Positions 48,066 through 56,327 of a stretch of 64,000 nucleotides of DNA are shown here, piece by piece. Positions within the stretch are counted from its first letter, which is position 1; every line of letters starts with the position of its first letter. The DNA is from Serpentinicella alkaliphila (GTDB lineage Bacteria > Bacillota > Clostridia > Peptostreptococcales > Natronincolaceae). The translations under genes were made by a program, and so were the position numbers. The stretch lies in NCBI RefSeq assembly GCF_018141405.1, contig NZ_CP058648.1:945001-1009000 (forward strand), in the 5' to 3' direction. Below the pieces are notes generated by a model, which searched no databases, had not been told where the DNA came from, and worked only from the letters and a program-made list of their open reading frames with translations.

Positions 48066-48100
48066 AAGGGTGGTGAGTATCAGCAAAAGCTGATAAATAA
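48066..48100 (+). promoter_or_regulatory. Ribosome site of murA separated from the start by a hairpin
   Basis: GGGTGGTG (48068-48075) is the only plausible ribosome site, 25 nt from the ATG at 48101. In between is TATCAGC (48078-48084), AAAA, GCTGATA (48089-48095), a perfect 7-bp hairpin of 18 nt. With it folded the spacing is 7 nt, the optimum. Confidence 0.65.
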
Positions 48101-49354
48101 ATGGAAAAACTAATAATAAAGGGTGGACAAAAGTTAAAGGGTATAGTTGATATTAGCGGGTTTAAAAACGCTGCAGTTGCTCTGATTCCTGCAACTGTTT
48201 TAGCAGGAGAAACCTGCATTTTGGAGAATCTTCCAGATATAAGTGATGTAAAGTATTTAGCGGAGATGTTAAAAAGTCTAGGGGCTAAAGTAAATAAAAT
48301 AGATGCTCATACATTAGAGATTAATACTACGAATATGAAAGAGTGTTATGCAGACTATGAAATGGCTAGACATCTTAGGGCATCATATTACTTTTTAGGG
48401 GCGGCTTTAGGCCGGTTTAAGAAAGCCCAGGTTTCATACCCTGGTGGTTGTTGTATTGGTAATAGACCTATAGATCAGCATATAAAAGGTTTTGAGGCTA
48501 TGGGTGCAACTATTACAGTTGAGCACGGGATGATATCTGTTGAGGCAGATAAACTAGTGGGCGCTGAAATTTACATGGACGTTGTAAGTGTTGGGGCAAC
48601 AATCAATATAATGCTGGCGGCGACAATGGCGGAGGGACAGACTGTTATTGAAAATGCAGCTAAGGAACCACACATAGTTGATGTGGCTAACTTTTTAAAT
48701 TGTATGGGAGCGGATATAAGAGGGGCTGGAACAGACGTAATTAAAATCCGTGGAGTTAACAAGTTAAAGGGGTGTAGGCATTCTGTTATACCAGACCAGA
48801 TAGAAGCAGGAACTTATATGATCGCAGCAGCAGCAACTAAGGGCGATGTAGTAATAAATAATGTCATACCAAAACACTTAGAAGCCATTACAGCAAAGCT
48901 AAGGGAAATGAATGTTGAAATTATAGAAAATGATGATAGTATAAGAGTTATAGGGACTAAACCATTAAAAAACATAAATGTTAAAACTTTAGTATACCCC
49001 GGGTTTCCAACAGATTTACAGCAACCGATGAGTAGTCTGCTATCAGTTGCAAAAGGCACTGGTATAATTACTGAAACGATTTTTGAAGGAAGATTTAAGC
49101 ACGTTGATGAGCTAAAAAGAATGGGTGCAAATATTAAGGTTGAAGGAAGAGTTGCAGTAATTCAAGGTGTTAAAAAGTTAATGGGAGCATCTGTTGCGGC
49201 CACAGATTTAAGAGCAGGTGCAGCCCTTATAATAGCCGCTTTAATAGCGGAGGGAGAAACTGAAATAGAAAATATACACTATGTAGATAGGGGCTACGAG
49301 GGTATTATCGATAAATTGACAACTTTAGGGGCTGTAGCAAGGAGAGTAAAGTAA
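48101..49354 (+). CDS. murA: UDP-N-acetylglucosamine 1-carboxyvinyltransferase
   Basis: First committed step of peptidoglycan synthesis: transfers enolpyruvate from PEP to UDP-GlcNAc. The 417 aa start [25 protein letters not shown]. The catalytic loop [14 protein letters not shown] has the active cysteine C117 (the fosfomycin target), next to a second cysteine C118 where most family members have another residue. Later motifs: [14 protein letters not shown] and [16 protein letters not shown]. It is 4 bp upstream of yycJ. The leader has an unusual hairpin at the ribosome site. Confidence 0.95.
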   Translation: MEKLIIKGGQKLKGIVDISGFKNAAVALIPATVLAGETCILENLPDISDVKYLAEMLKSLGAKVNKIDAHTLEINTTNMKECYADYEMARHLRASYYFLGAALGRFKKAQVSYPGGCCIGNRPIDQHIKGFEAMGATITVEHGMISVEADKLVGAEIYMDVVSVGATINIMLAATMAEGQTVIENAAKEPHIVDVANFLNCMGADIRGAGTDVIKIRGVNKLKGCRHSVIPDQIEAGTYMIAAAATKGDVVINNVIPKHLEAITAKLREMNVEIIENDDSIRVIGTKPLKNINVKTLVYPGFPTDLQQPMSSLLSVAKGTGIITETIFEGRFKHVDELKRMGANIKVEGRVAVIQGVKKLMGASVAATDLRAGAALIIAALIAEGETEIENIHYVDRGYEGIIDKLTTLGAVARRVK

Positions 49355-49357
49355 CCA

Positions 49358-50164
49358 ATGGATATATATTTTTGTAGTTTAGCTAGTGGTAGCAAAGGAA
49401 ATTGCCATTATATATCTGATGGCGAGAGCTTTTTGCTTGTTGATGCTGGATTAAATGGTAAAAAAGTAGACAATAAGCTTTGTGAACTAGGGGTAGATCC
49501 TAGAAAGCTGTCAGGAATTATAATTAGTCATGAGCACAGAGATCATGTAAGTGGCGCAGGTGTTCTGTCTAGAAAATATGATATTCCTATATATGCAAAT
49601 AGGGGTACATGGGAAGGCATGATGCCTATAATTTCAAAAGTAGATAAAAATAATATAAAAATTTTTAAAACGGATAGAACTTTCAAAATAGGGAATTTTA
49701 TTATTCATCCCTATAGTATCTCTCATGATGCAAATGACCCTGTAGGATTTTCTATCGAAAACCAAGGGGTAAAAATTAGTATTACTACTGACTTAGGTTG
49801 TATAAATCAGGTAATACTAGAAAAAGTAAAGGGGTCTAATTTAGTAGTTTTGGAATCTAATCATGATGTGGACATGTTAAAAGTTGGGAAATATCCATAC
49901 TTTTTAAAAAGAAGAATACTCTCAGACGAAGGACATCTCTCTAATGAAGCTGCTGGAGATGCAATACTTCAACTAATTAAACAGAATGTTAATTCTTTTT
50001 TGCTTGCTCATTTAAGTAAGGAGAATAATTTTCCAGAGCTGGCTTTACAAACTGTGAGGAATATAATGGAGGAGAATGATATTAGAGTAGGTAAGGATGT
50101 ATTTATAGATATAATAGATGGAGAGAAAGGGAGCACACTATATACATTTGCGACTGGGTTATAG
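49358..50164 (+). CDS. yycJ: YycJ/WalJ metallo-beta-lactamase fold protein
   Basis: MBL-fold hydrolase encoded with walRK in most Firmicutes; has DNA-processing nuclease activity in described homologues. The 268 aa have the metal motif SHEHRDH with H58, H60, D62 and H63, and the opening SLASGSKGNCHYISDGESFLLVDAGL. Later metal ligands are in DLGCINQV and LAHLSKENN. It starts 4 bp after the murA stop, so translation is probably coupled, and precedes htrA by 25 bp. Confidence 0.92.
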   Translation: MDIYFCSLASGSKGNCHYISDGESFLLVDAGLNGKKVDNKLCELGVDPRKLSGIIISHEHRDHVSGAGVLSRKYDIPIYANRGTWEGMMPIISKVDKNNIKIFKTDRTFKIGNFIIHPYSISHDANDPVGFSIENQGVKISITTDLGCINQVILEKVKGSNLVVLESNHDVDMLKVGKYPYFLKRRILSDEGHLSNEAAGDAILQLIKQNVNSFLLAHLSKENNFPELALQTVRNIMEENDIRVGKDVFIDIIDGEKGSTLYTFATGL

Positions 50165-50189
50165 TTCTTATTAACTCGGAGGTGATAGT

Positions 50190-51371
50190 ATGGAAAATAA
50201 TTTTAATAGCCATGAACATAATGTTAGTAATAATAGTGAGGAAAATTCTTATTATGTAAGTAATAGGTATTATCATGGTCAAAAGAAGGAATCAAAAATT
50301 AAAATCATTACTATAGCTTTAGTTAGCGCTTTAGTAGGAAGCTTACTTTCCCTATCAACAGTATACTTTTTTCTACCAGAAATTCTTCAACAAAGAGGAG
50401 TGTTTTCTGGAAGCAATTTACAATCAATAGTTATAGAACCCCGTCATGATGTAACTATTTATACAGCTGTTGCACAAAAGGCTATGCCATCAGTTGTTGG
50501 TATAACAACAATAACTACTCAGACTGATAGGTTCTTTGGTACTAGACGTACTCCTTCTTTAGGGACAGGAGTTATAGTGGATGAACGTGGATATATTTTA
50601 ACTAACTCTCATGTTGTTGGAGATGGGAATGCAGATGAGGTCTCAGTTCTTTTCTATGATGGGAGTAGACATAATGCAGAGGTTCTTTGGTTTGATAAGA
50701 CATTAGATTTAGCAGTTATAAAAGTTGATGGATCTGGTTTTATATCTGCAGAGCTTGGAGATAGCGATGGCTTGGAAGTTGGCGAAATAGCTATTGCAAT
50801 TGGAAATCCACTAGGGCTTAATTTTGAAAGAACATTAACCCAGGGAGTTATAAGTGGTTTAAATAGAAGTATTGCTACTCAGACACACACTATAGACAAT
50901 TTGATTCAAACAGATGCTTCGATTAATCCAGGGAATAGCGGAGGTCCATTGCTTAATCATAAGGGACAAGTGATTGGAATAAACACTGCCAAAATTGGTG
51001 GGGGTGAAGGTTTGGGATTCGCTATACCTATAAACACTGCAAAACCAATTGTAGATCAATTTATTGAAAAAGGTGAATTCACAAGAGTATATCTTGGTAT
51101 TCGCGGAGTAAATGTTAGTGAATTTGAAGCAATGACAGGTTCTAAGCTTCAAGCAGAAACTGGTATATATATATTTGAAATAATGGAAAATTCAATAGCT
51201 GAGAAACATGATCTTAGAGCTGGAGATGTTATTGTTGGGATTAATAGTAATAAAACTAATACAATGGGTGATTTGATTAGAGAGCTATATAAATATCGTC
51301 CTGGTGATGAAATCAAAGTTAATGTATTGAGGAATGGAAGAAGTGAAACTATTACTGTTAAATTTAACTAA
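50190..51371 (+). CDS. htrA: HtrA/DegP-type serine protease
   Basis: Membrane-anchored quality-control protease on the outer face. The 393 aa show a cytosolic N-terminus rich in Asn and His, a signal anchor (about 38-62), the trypsin-like domain with H141 (TNSHVVG), D173 (TLDLAVIKV) and S250 (NPGNSGGPL), and one C-terminal PDZ domain (about 285-390). The triad is complete. The N-terminal His/Asn-rich stretch (FNSHEHNVSNNSEENSYYV) is unusual but short. It ends the murA-yycJ-htrA unit and is followed by a terminator. Confidence 0.95.
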   Translation: MENNFNSHEHNVSNNSEENSYYVSNRYYHGQKKESKIKIITIALVSALVGSLLSLSTVYFFLPEILQQRGVFSGSNLQSIVIEPRHDVTIYTAVAQKAMPSVVGITTITTQTDRFFGTRRTPSLGTGVIVDERGYILTNSHVVGDGNADEVSVLFYDGSRHNAEVLWFDKTLDLAVIKVDGSGFISAELGDSDGLEVGEIAIAIGNPLGLNFERTLTQGVISGLNRSIATQTHTIDNLIQTDASINPGNSGGPLLNHKGQVIGINTAKIGGGEGLGFAIPINTAKPIVDQFIEKGEFTRVYLGIRGVNVSEFEAMTGSKLQAETGIYIFEIMENSIAEKHDLRAGDVIVGINSNKTNTMGDLIRELYKYRPGDEIKVNVLRNGRSETITVKFN

Positions 51372-51376
51372 TATAG

Positions 51377-51404
51377 CATCCCAAACAGTCTGTTTGGGAT
51401 GTTT
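51377..51404 (+). terminator. Terminator after htrA
   Basis: CATCCCAAACA (51377-51387) pairs perfectly with TGTTTGGGATG (51391-51401), loop GTC, followed by TTTC. Confidence 0.82.
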
Positions 51405-51415
51405 CATGTGAAATA
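51400..51415. promoter_or_regulatory. parS-like sequence overlapping the htrA terminator
   Basis: TGTTTCATGTGAAATA matches the Spo0J site at 14 of 16 positions. Its first two bases are in the right arm of the htrA terminator. The asymmetry makes it weaker than the palindrome at 20818. Confidence 0.3.
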
Positions 51416-51521
51416 CTATCGGAGTATGTATTATTAAGTTTTTTAATGCCGTGGGTATATTTTATAAAATCACATGCAAAACTACTAATAAATATTGGTT
51501 TTAGGAAAGAAGAGTGAGTAT

Positions 51522-51689
51522 ATGTACGTTACATGCAATAAGCATTTAGAGGAAGGCATAGAAGACTTTGTTGAAGTGTATGAACAACCACCAGATCTTT
51601 ACGAATTAGAGAAAGTAAAGTTTACTGAATGGGTTGCTCCTAAAACCTGTGATTATTGCGACCGGGTACCCAAATATTTAGTAGTGTAG
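51522..51689 (+). CDS. CxxH/CxxC small protein
   Basis: A 55 aa protein MYVTCNKHLEEGIEDFVEV...CDYCDRVPKYLVV with a C-x2-H motif (C5, H8) and a C-x2-C motif (C43, C46), forming a likely zinc site. The family (named after these two motifs) is found beside htrA and rlmH in Firmicutes and has no known function. The ATG at 51522 gives the family start; upstream in-frame codons are not supported. Followed by a compact terminator. Confidence 0.85.
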   Translation: MYVTCNKHLEEGIEDFVEVYEQPPDLYELEKVKFTEWVAPKTCDYCDRVPKYLVV

Positions 51690-51714
51690 AGCTGAGATTA
51701 TCTCAGCTTTTTTA
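51690..51714 (+). terminator. Terminator after the CxxH/CxxC gene
   Basis: AGCTGAGA (51690-51697) pairs with TCTCAGCT (51701-51708), followed by six Ts. Confidence 0.9.
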
Positions 51715-51739
51715 AATTAATCGAAAGAAGGGATTATAT

Positions 51740-52219
51740 TTGAATATAACAATTATTACTGTAGGTAAAATAAAGGAAAAGCATATTAAATTAGGTATAG
51801 ATGAATATACAAAAAGGTTATCAAGATATTGTAAAATAAATCTTATAGAGGTAAGTGATGAAAAAGCACCAGAGAATTTAAGTGCCAATGAGATGGTTTT
51901 AATAAAAAATAAAGAGGGAGAAAGTATACAAAAACATATAAAAGACGGAATGTACGTAGTTGCATTAGCTATACAAGGAAAAATGCTTTCCTCGGAGGGA
52001 TTAGCAATTAAAATTCAAGACTTAGGGTTAACTGGAAATAGTCATATTGCCTTTGTAATAGGTGGTTCATTAGGACTGTCAGACGATATATTAAATAAGG
52101 CTGATTTTAAGCTATCCTTTTCGCCCATGACCTTCCCACATCAGCTAATGAAACTTATTTTATTAGAGCAAATATACAGAGGGTTTAGGATAATAAAAGG
52201 TGAACCGTATCATAAGTAG
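51740..52219 (+). CDS. rlmH: 23S rRNA pseudouridine-1915 N3-methyltransferase RlmH
   Basis: SPOUT-class methyltransferase (159 aa) that modifies helix 69 of 23S rRNA; called OrfX in staphylococci. TTG start after GAAAGAAGGG. The SAM-binding knot is visible in [14 protein letters not shown] and [34 protein letters not shown]. The last codons, encoding E-P-Y-H-K-stop, carry CGTATCATAA, the equivalent of the attB core used by staphylococcal SCC elements. Everything downstream in the window is accessory DNA. Confidence 0.96.
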   Translation: MNITIITVGKIKEKHIKLGIDEYTKRLSRYCKINLIEVSDEKAPENLSANEMVLIKNKEGESIQKHIKDGMYVVALAIQGKMLSSEGLAIKIQDLGLTGNSHIAFVIGGSLGLSDDILNKADFKLSFSPMTFPHQLMKLILLEQIYRGFRIIKGEPYHK

Positions 52220-52303
52220 GGACATACAGAATATTGTTCTTGTAATCGCTTCGTCGTAGCCATATATCAGATTATACTGACTACGAAAAGGAGGTATAAG
52301 ATA

Positions 52304-52540
52304 ATGTATATAGTGACCCTAGGTACTCTGCCACCCTTACAATACCCCATCATAGAGGACGCTTGGGAAAGCTATTACCTAGACGGTAGGCGAGGCTGTA
52401 CTTGTTTATGTTCACGGGGGTGTCGCTGTAAGTCCTATGACCGTTTTGTGCGACAACTTAATACATTTGGCATAGTAAAGCTTCATGCAGCCACAGTAAC
52501 ATATCAATCAGATACACAGCAGAACAGCTGTAACCCTTGA
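52304..52540 (+). CDS. Small cysteine-rich protein, unknown function
   Basis: Not recognised. The 78 aa protein has a strong AAGGAGG ribosome site and begins YIVTLGTLPPLQYPIIEDAWESYYLDG. Five cysteines are packed into eleven residues (C32, C34, C36, C40, C42: CTCLCSRGCRC), followed by a single C at 76. Such spacing suggests metal binding or a redox cluster. It is the first gene after rlmH in the element and converges on a zinc-ribbon gene across a terminator. The stop codon lies in the terminator loop. Confidence 0.65.
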   Translation: MYIVTLGTLPPLQYPIIEDAWESYYLDGRRGCTCLCSRGCRCKSYDRFVRQLNTFGIVKLHAATVTYQSDTQQNSCNP

Positions 52541-52570
52541 TTTAACTAGGTTGCAGCTGTTTGTATTTTA
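52523..52570. terminator. Terminator after the cysteine-rich gene
   Basis: AACAGCTGTAACC (52523-52535) pairs with GGTTGCAGCTGTT (52549-52561) with one wobble; the gene's stop codon is in the loop. A T-rich tail follows. Confidence 0.75.
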
Positions 52571-52575
52571 AGTTT

Positions 52576-52855
52576 TTATTGGTCGACTGCATATCCATCT
52601 AACCTCAACACAGCCTTAACCCCGTCATTATCGTAGCTATCAAGCCACAGCTCCAAGTTACTTACGGTTAATTTAGTAGCAAATTCGAGTTCAGCATTAT
52701 CAAGAGGTATAAAATCTTCTGAGTGGCTTAATCCTGTGCACTTTGGACCAATTCTATGGTCAATAATTGGGCTGTATTCATAGGCCACCCAATCAGGCGG
52801 TAAATCCATAAATAGATTATCATAGAGGCAACCCAGTTCTATCTGGATTTGAACA
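52576..52855 (-). pseudogene. 3' part of an IS-split zinc-ribbon gene
   Basis: Minus-strand codons for about residues 73-164 of a protein whose 5' part lies at 54750-55113. Reading in from the IS end, an ATG in the IS produces a fused frame of 101 codons that starts MFLQPINSG and then continues in phase with the gene (VQIQIELGCLYDNLFMD). This may or may not be translated. The last 42 codons (LDNAELEFATKLTVSNLELWLDS...) are unique to this side. No known domain recognised here. Confidence 0.75.
52707..52855. repeat. 149-bp direct repeat, left copy
   Basis: Identical by eye, base for base, to 54750-54898. The copies sit exactly outside the two ends of the IS and contain a part of the interrupted gene. 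This is the expected structure of a very long target-site duplication. Confidence 0.9.
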
Positions 52856-54749
52856 CCTGAGTTTATAGGTTGCAAGAACAAAAAATCAGCTAAACACCTT
52901 AAAAATACTAGGTCATAGCTGATTTGTTTTTATTTTTTTATGTTGTGAACTATTTCTTTCCTATAAGAACGAATTTGCTCGATTCTTATATTTCTGTAAT
53001 TTAGAGAAACACCAAATAATTTTTCGATATCTCTATAAATTTCATCTTGTTTATTAAGTGAGTAGATTCCATTGGTAATAAATCTACACGTCGCATTTCT
53101 AAGAGACTCTTGTATTCGTTTAATAGAGTATTTGTTTTTGAGTTTATTCTCTAAAATTCTCGAAATTAATAATGCTACGAAACAAATAAGAAAATGTCCT
53201 TCTATTCTATCCTCTCTTCGAACATAGACAGGACGACCTTCTAAATCTGACTTTAAAACTTTAAAAGATTCTTCTATCTTCCAAAGACCTCTATACCTTT
53301 CAATTATTTCTTCATCAGGCATTTCAAGCTCACTGGTAACAAGAGCATAATACCCATCTAAGGCCACATCTCTTTCGTACTTAGACTTCAAACTCTAAGA
53401 GCGTTTTTTTATCTTCCACTTCACCTGTAAAAGTATCTATCTCTATTTCTTTTAAATACTTTTTTACACCATAACGATTAGAAGCTTTATATTTCGAAGG
53501 ATTTTCAAGATACTCTTGAATTTTTTCTTCTAATTTTTTCTTTTGTGTTTTTCTCTAGCATCATAATCGCGGCCCAGAAAGATACAACTTTTTCTTTGAG
53601 TGTAATTTCCTCACCATTTTCGTTATTAGTTTTTCTTTCCCTGAAGAAAGATTTAATCTTAAAAGTTTTAGTAGAGTTATAAACGTAGCCTTCATCTTTA
53701 AGAATTTCTTTTATAAATGTCTTAGAGCAAGACCTCTTACCTTTTGTGAAACTATGTAACCATCATTGTTTTCTACAAGAAAAGCTAGGTTTTTACCACT
53801 ATTTAGAGCTTTGTCTCTTTGTTAGAATTACTCTCTCAAGAGCATATCTATTTTTCATATTCTTTAAGGCAGGAATAAGCATTGTACTATCATGGGTATT
53901 ACCAGAAAAAAGATCATACCCAACAGGTAGGCCTGCTCTATCAATTGCTAGACTCATTTGTACGATTGGCGTTGTTCTTTTTTGTTTAGAGATACCAACT
54001 TTTTAAGATTATTTTCTAAGTCTGATTCAAAGTAATAGTTAGTTACATCAAAGAAAACAAGTGAAGTATCTCTACCGTGGATCTGTGAAACTTGTTCATG
54101 AAGATGTTGTTGTAGGTCTTCTTTAATATCCTTCATTAGAGAGAGAGACTCGTAAATAGAATTTATAGTTACTTTAAAAGATTCGAAATACTCATCTTTA
54201 TTTTCAAATGTTGATTTTTTACTAGCAGGTTTCAGAATTCTTCCATATAGAAGCAATTGAAAAACTTCATTCAAGTCAAAAACATGCTTTCTTTTACGCA
54301 TTTGTGATTTAAAAACTGAGGTAAACTAAGCTCATTATAGAGTCTTTCAAGAAAAAAGTAGCCATAGTTCTTATCAATTTCCATATCATCGTTACTATCA
54401 CTAAGGTTCAATGTTAGATTTACTTGGTTTTTAGTTATCAATTTAGCAGAATCTTTTAGCTTTTGTAGAATATCCGGATCATTAGCCTCTAATTCTTCAA
54501 GATTGCCATAGCATTTAATAATTCTTTGTTTAGATTTACCATTTTCGTCACGGTAGCCTTCAACAAGATATACTTTTTTATACTTAGCTGTAGGACTCTT
54601 AGTCACTCTAATAAACATAAAATCACCCTCTTTTATTATATCACAGTACATCGAAGTACACAACGATTATTTCCAAAATTTCCAATAAAAAAACACCTGA
54701 AATTCAAGTGTTTTATTATCTTTTTAGTTTTTGAACCTATAAACTCAGG
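52856..54749 (-). mobile_element. IS1634-like insertion sequence
   Basis: 1894 bp with 16-bp perfect terminal inverted repeats, CCTGAGTTTATAGGTT at 52856-52871 and its complement at 54734-54749. The transposase remnant on the minus strand is of the IS1634/IS4-like DDE type. Hairpins inside both ends (52882-52925 and about 54690-54715) would insulate the element from outside transcription. IS1634 and IS1549 are known for long, variable target duplications, and a 149-bp duplication flanks this element. Confidence 0.88.
52930..54618 (-). pseudogene. Frameshifted IS1634-family transposase
   Basis: Transposase of the DDE type read in pieces on the minus strand. Start MFIRVTKSPTAKYKKVYLVEGYRDENGKSKQ at 54618. 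The first catalytic Asp is in LVFFDVTNYYFES. The second is expected in LAIDRAGLPVGYDLFSGNT, which is in another frame. The Glu lies in YRGLWKIEESFKVLKSDLEGRPVYVRREDR, the Y-x2-R-x3-E-x6-K signature. I count about seven frame changes, near 54300, 53981, 53815, 53725, 53568, 53550 and 53393, several at A-runs. The gene is inactive unless these are sequencing errors. Confidence 0.85.
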
Positions 54750-54898
54750 GTATAAAATCTTCTGAGTGGCTTAATCCTGTGCACTTTGGACCAATTCTAT
54801 GGTCAATAATTGGGCTGTATTCATAGGCCACCCAATCAGGCGGTAAATCCATAAATAGATTATCATAGAGGCAACCCAGTTCTATCTGGATTTGAACA
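54750..54898. repeat. 149-bp direct repeat, right copy
   Basis: Second copy of the repeat at 52707-52855; the flanking sequence continues the zinc-ribbon gene towards its 5' end, so the two copies plus flanks rebuild one uninterrupted reading frame if one copy and the IS are removed. Confidence 0.9.
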
Positions 54899-55113
54899 TT
54901 CTTACCAGTACACACCTTTCCGTCAATATAATCTATTAAATCGTGTAGGTCACAGGCAGCACTGACCACCTTGATGCCCTTATCGAGCAGACTATTGACA
55001 ATTTCAACCAAATTCTCGCTGCATGGTATGGTAAGGCGTGTGCTGTTGCAGGAAAGGCAGGGTATGCGACTGGTACTATGGTATACATACCTACAATCAC
55101 GGCATAACTGCAT
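54750..55113 (-). pseudogene. 5' part of an IS-split zinc-ribbon gene
   Basis: Encodes the first 121-122 residues of an originally about 164 aa protein, then hits a TGA supplied by the IS terminal repeat. The N-terminus MQLCRDCRYVYHSTSRIPCLSCNS has C4, C7, C19 and C22, a zinc ribbon. The rest (VEIVNSLLDKGIKVVSAACDLHDLIDYIDGKV...) is unfamiliar. It overlaps the end of the recombinase gene by 17 bp, so it was co-expressed with it. The truncated product retains most of the protein and might still be functional. Confidence 0.75.
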
Positions 55114-55714
55114 CTTTATTCTCCTCCTTTGACTTGTAAATGCTAATATATTTATATATGGTTTGACGACTCACATCACACAGACGAGCCAGTTCTGTAA
55201 CATTAATCTCTTTATTTGTATACTTAGGATAATGCCTTAGAAAGCTGTTAGGAAGGTTCTCAATAGTAGTTGTGGGGCGGCCTACAACAATTCCTTTACT
55301 TGCGGCATTTGCCATTCCACTCCGAACTCTTTGACTAATGATGGACTTTTCCATTTCTGAAAATACCCCCCACATAAGCAGCATCCCCTGTGTCATAGGG
55401 TCTAGTTCAGAAGTACAGTCTACTACAAAAGTTCCTATAATGAGCTTTATCTGCTTAGCTCTCGCAGTTTCTATGATTTCACACAGCTGTTTAGTCGACC
55501 TAGTTAGCCTGCTGACCTCTGTGCAAGCTATGGTACTTCCGCACTCTACCACGCTTAGTAGCCTATTCCATTCGACTTTATGGTCTTTACTCCCTGACAC
55601 ATATTCCCAATAAATATTCTCGTTTTTGATGCCTAGCTTCCTTAGCTCTCTCCTTTGTCTGTCGATGTCTTGCTTAGTTTCATTTGTACTACATCTACAA
55701 TAGCCAAAATCCAT
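55097..55714 (-). CDS. Small serine recombinase (resolvase/invertase type)
   Basis: Site-specific recombinase of 205 aa. The catalytic domain starts MDFGYCRCSTNETKQDIDRQRREL with nucleophile S9, followed by SGSKDHKVEWNRLL, the SRLTRSTKQL segment and GMLLMWGVFSEMEKSIISQRVRSGMANAASKGI, then an HTH (about 165-200) with NVTELARLCDVSRQTIYKYI. Small size indicates a resolvase or invertase, not a large integrase like CcrA/B. The ATG at 55714 is 9 nt past GAGAGG; an ATG at 55723 touches that site. Confidence 0.85.
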   Translation of the reverse strand: MDFGYCRCSTNETKQDIDRQRRELRKLGIKNENIYWEYVSGSKDHKVEWNRLLSVVECGSTIACTEVSRLTRSTKQLCEIIETARAKQIKLIIGTFVVDCTSELDPMTQGMLLMWGVFSEMEKSIISQRVRSGMANAASKGIVVGRPTTTIENLPNSFLRHYPKYTNKEINVTELARLCDVSRQTIYKYISIYKSKEENKDAVMP

Positions 55715-55732
55715 ACCTATCATCCTCTCATG

Positions 55733-55760
55733 TTTATAGTCTTATGAACCGATTTGTCAA
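55733..55760 (-). promoter_or_regulatory. Promoter for the recombinase gene
   Basis: On the minus strand TTGACA (55755-55760), 16-bp spacer, TATAAA (55733-55738). The predicted start of transcription is very near the ribosome site, giving an unusually short leader. Confidence 0.55.
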
Positions 55761-56059
55761 CAAAACGGTGTAAATAATATCCTTGACACAATTGAGCTGT
55801 TTTTACTGCGTTTACGGGTTGTTTTAGTTCTGCGTTAAGTGTAAACGAAAAGAACTCTTTTCTTTGACACTACTATTAACTCTAAAGTAAACGGCCACGG
55901 ATACTTTAGTCAAGCCTCTTTTCAAAGTTTTATTCGACGGTGGCGTGCTTCGTGGCTCATTAAAGATACTAGATAGATAGCTTGATATGGTATAGTAAAT
56001 ATCACGATATAGGTATATAATCTTGATGTTTGGTGTGTATTATGGTATTGTAGTTATGC
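55761..56059. other. Intergenic region between recombinase and regulator genes
   Basis: About 300 bp between divergent genes. Three 6-bp elements GTTTAC/GTAAAC occur at 55810-55815, 55841-55846 and 55887-55892, two of them preceded by CTGCGTT. They may be operator or recombination sub-sites, but none forms a long palindrome. No gene is supported. Confidence 0.4.
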
Positions 56060-56065
56060 TATAAT
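56057..56065 (+). promoter_or_regulatory. Extended -10 promoter for the R-M operon
   Basis: TGC-TATAAT with the -10 hexamer at 56060-56065, 20 bp upstream of the regulator start at 56085 and 7 bp ahead of its GGAGG site. No good -35. Confidence 0.5.
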
Positions 56066-56084
56066 GATGACGGAGGTTAGAAAA

Positions 56085-56327
56085 ATGGAAGTAAGTTACA
56101 ATAAGCTATGGAAGTTGTTAATTGATAAGAATTTAAAGCGCACTGACTTACGCAAGATAGCTGGAGTTAGCACAAATGTAATCGCTAAGTTAGGACGGAA
56201 TGACTCTGTTTCAATGGAAACTCTGACAAAAATCTGTACGGCTCTACATTGTGACATCTCAGATATTGTTGGATTGGTTAATGATAAAGAAACGGAGGAC
56301 AAGGTTGAATATGAGCAGAACAATTAA
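56085..56327 (+). CDS. XRE-family helix-turn-helix regulator
   Basis: An 80 aa Cro/C1-type regulator: MEVSYNKLWKLLIDKNLKRTDLRKIAGVSTNVIAKLGRNDSVSMETLTKICTALHCDISDIVGLV. The ATG at 56085 lies 8 nt past GGAGG. It overlaps the methyltransferase gene by 17 bp, so it is co-translated with it. In this position it could act as a controller protein delaying nuclease expression, but its sequence is of the YozG-like type rather than a classic C protein, and no C-box palindrome was seen. The role is inferred. Confidence 0.8.
   Translation: MEVSYNKLWKLLIDKNLKRTDLRKIAGVSTNVIAKLGRNDSVSMETLTKICTALHCDISDIVGLVNDKETEDKVEYEQNN

Noticed and set aside
52220-52303. A second copy of the rlmH end as right attachment site within the window
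   Set aside because: Scanning by eye found no match to the CGTATCATAAGTAG stretch in 52300-64000; the right end may lie beyond the window.
53746-54006. Plus-strand frame of 86 codons inside the IS
   Set aside because: It is antisense to the transposase and overlaps its frameshifted pieces; no ribosome site or similarity.
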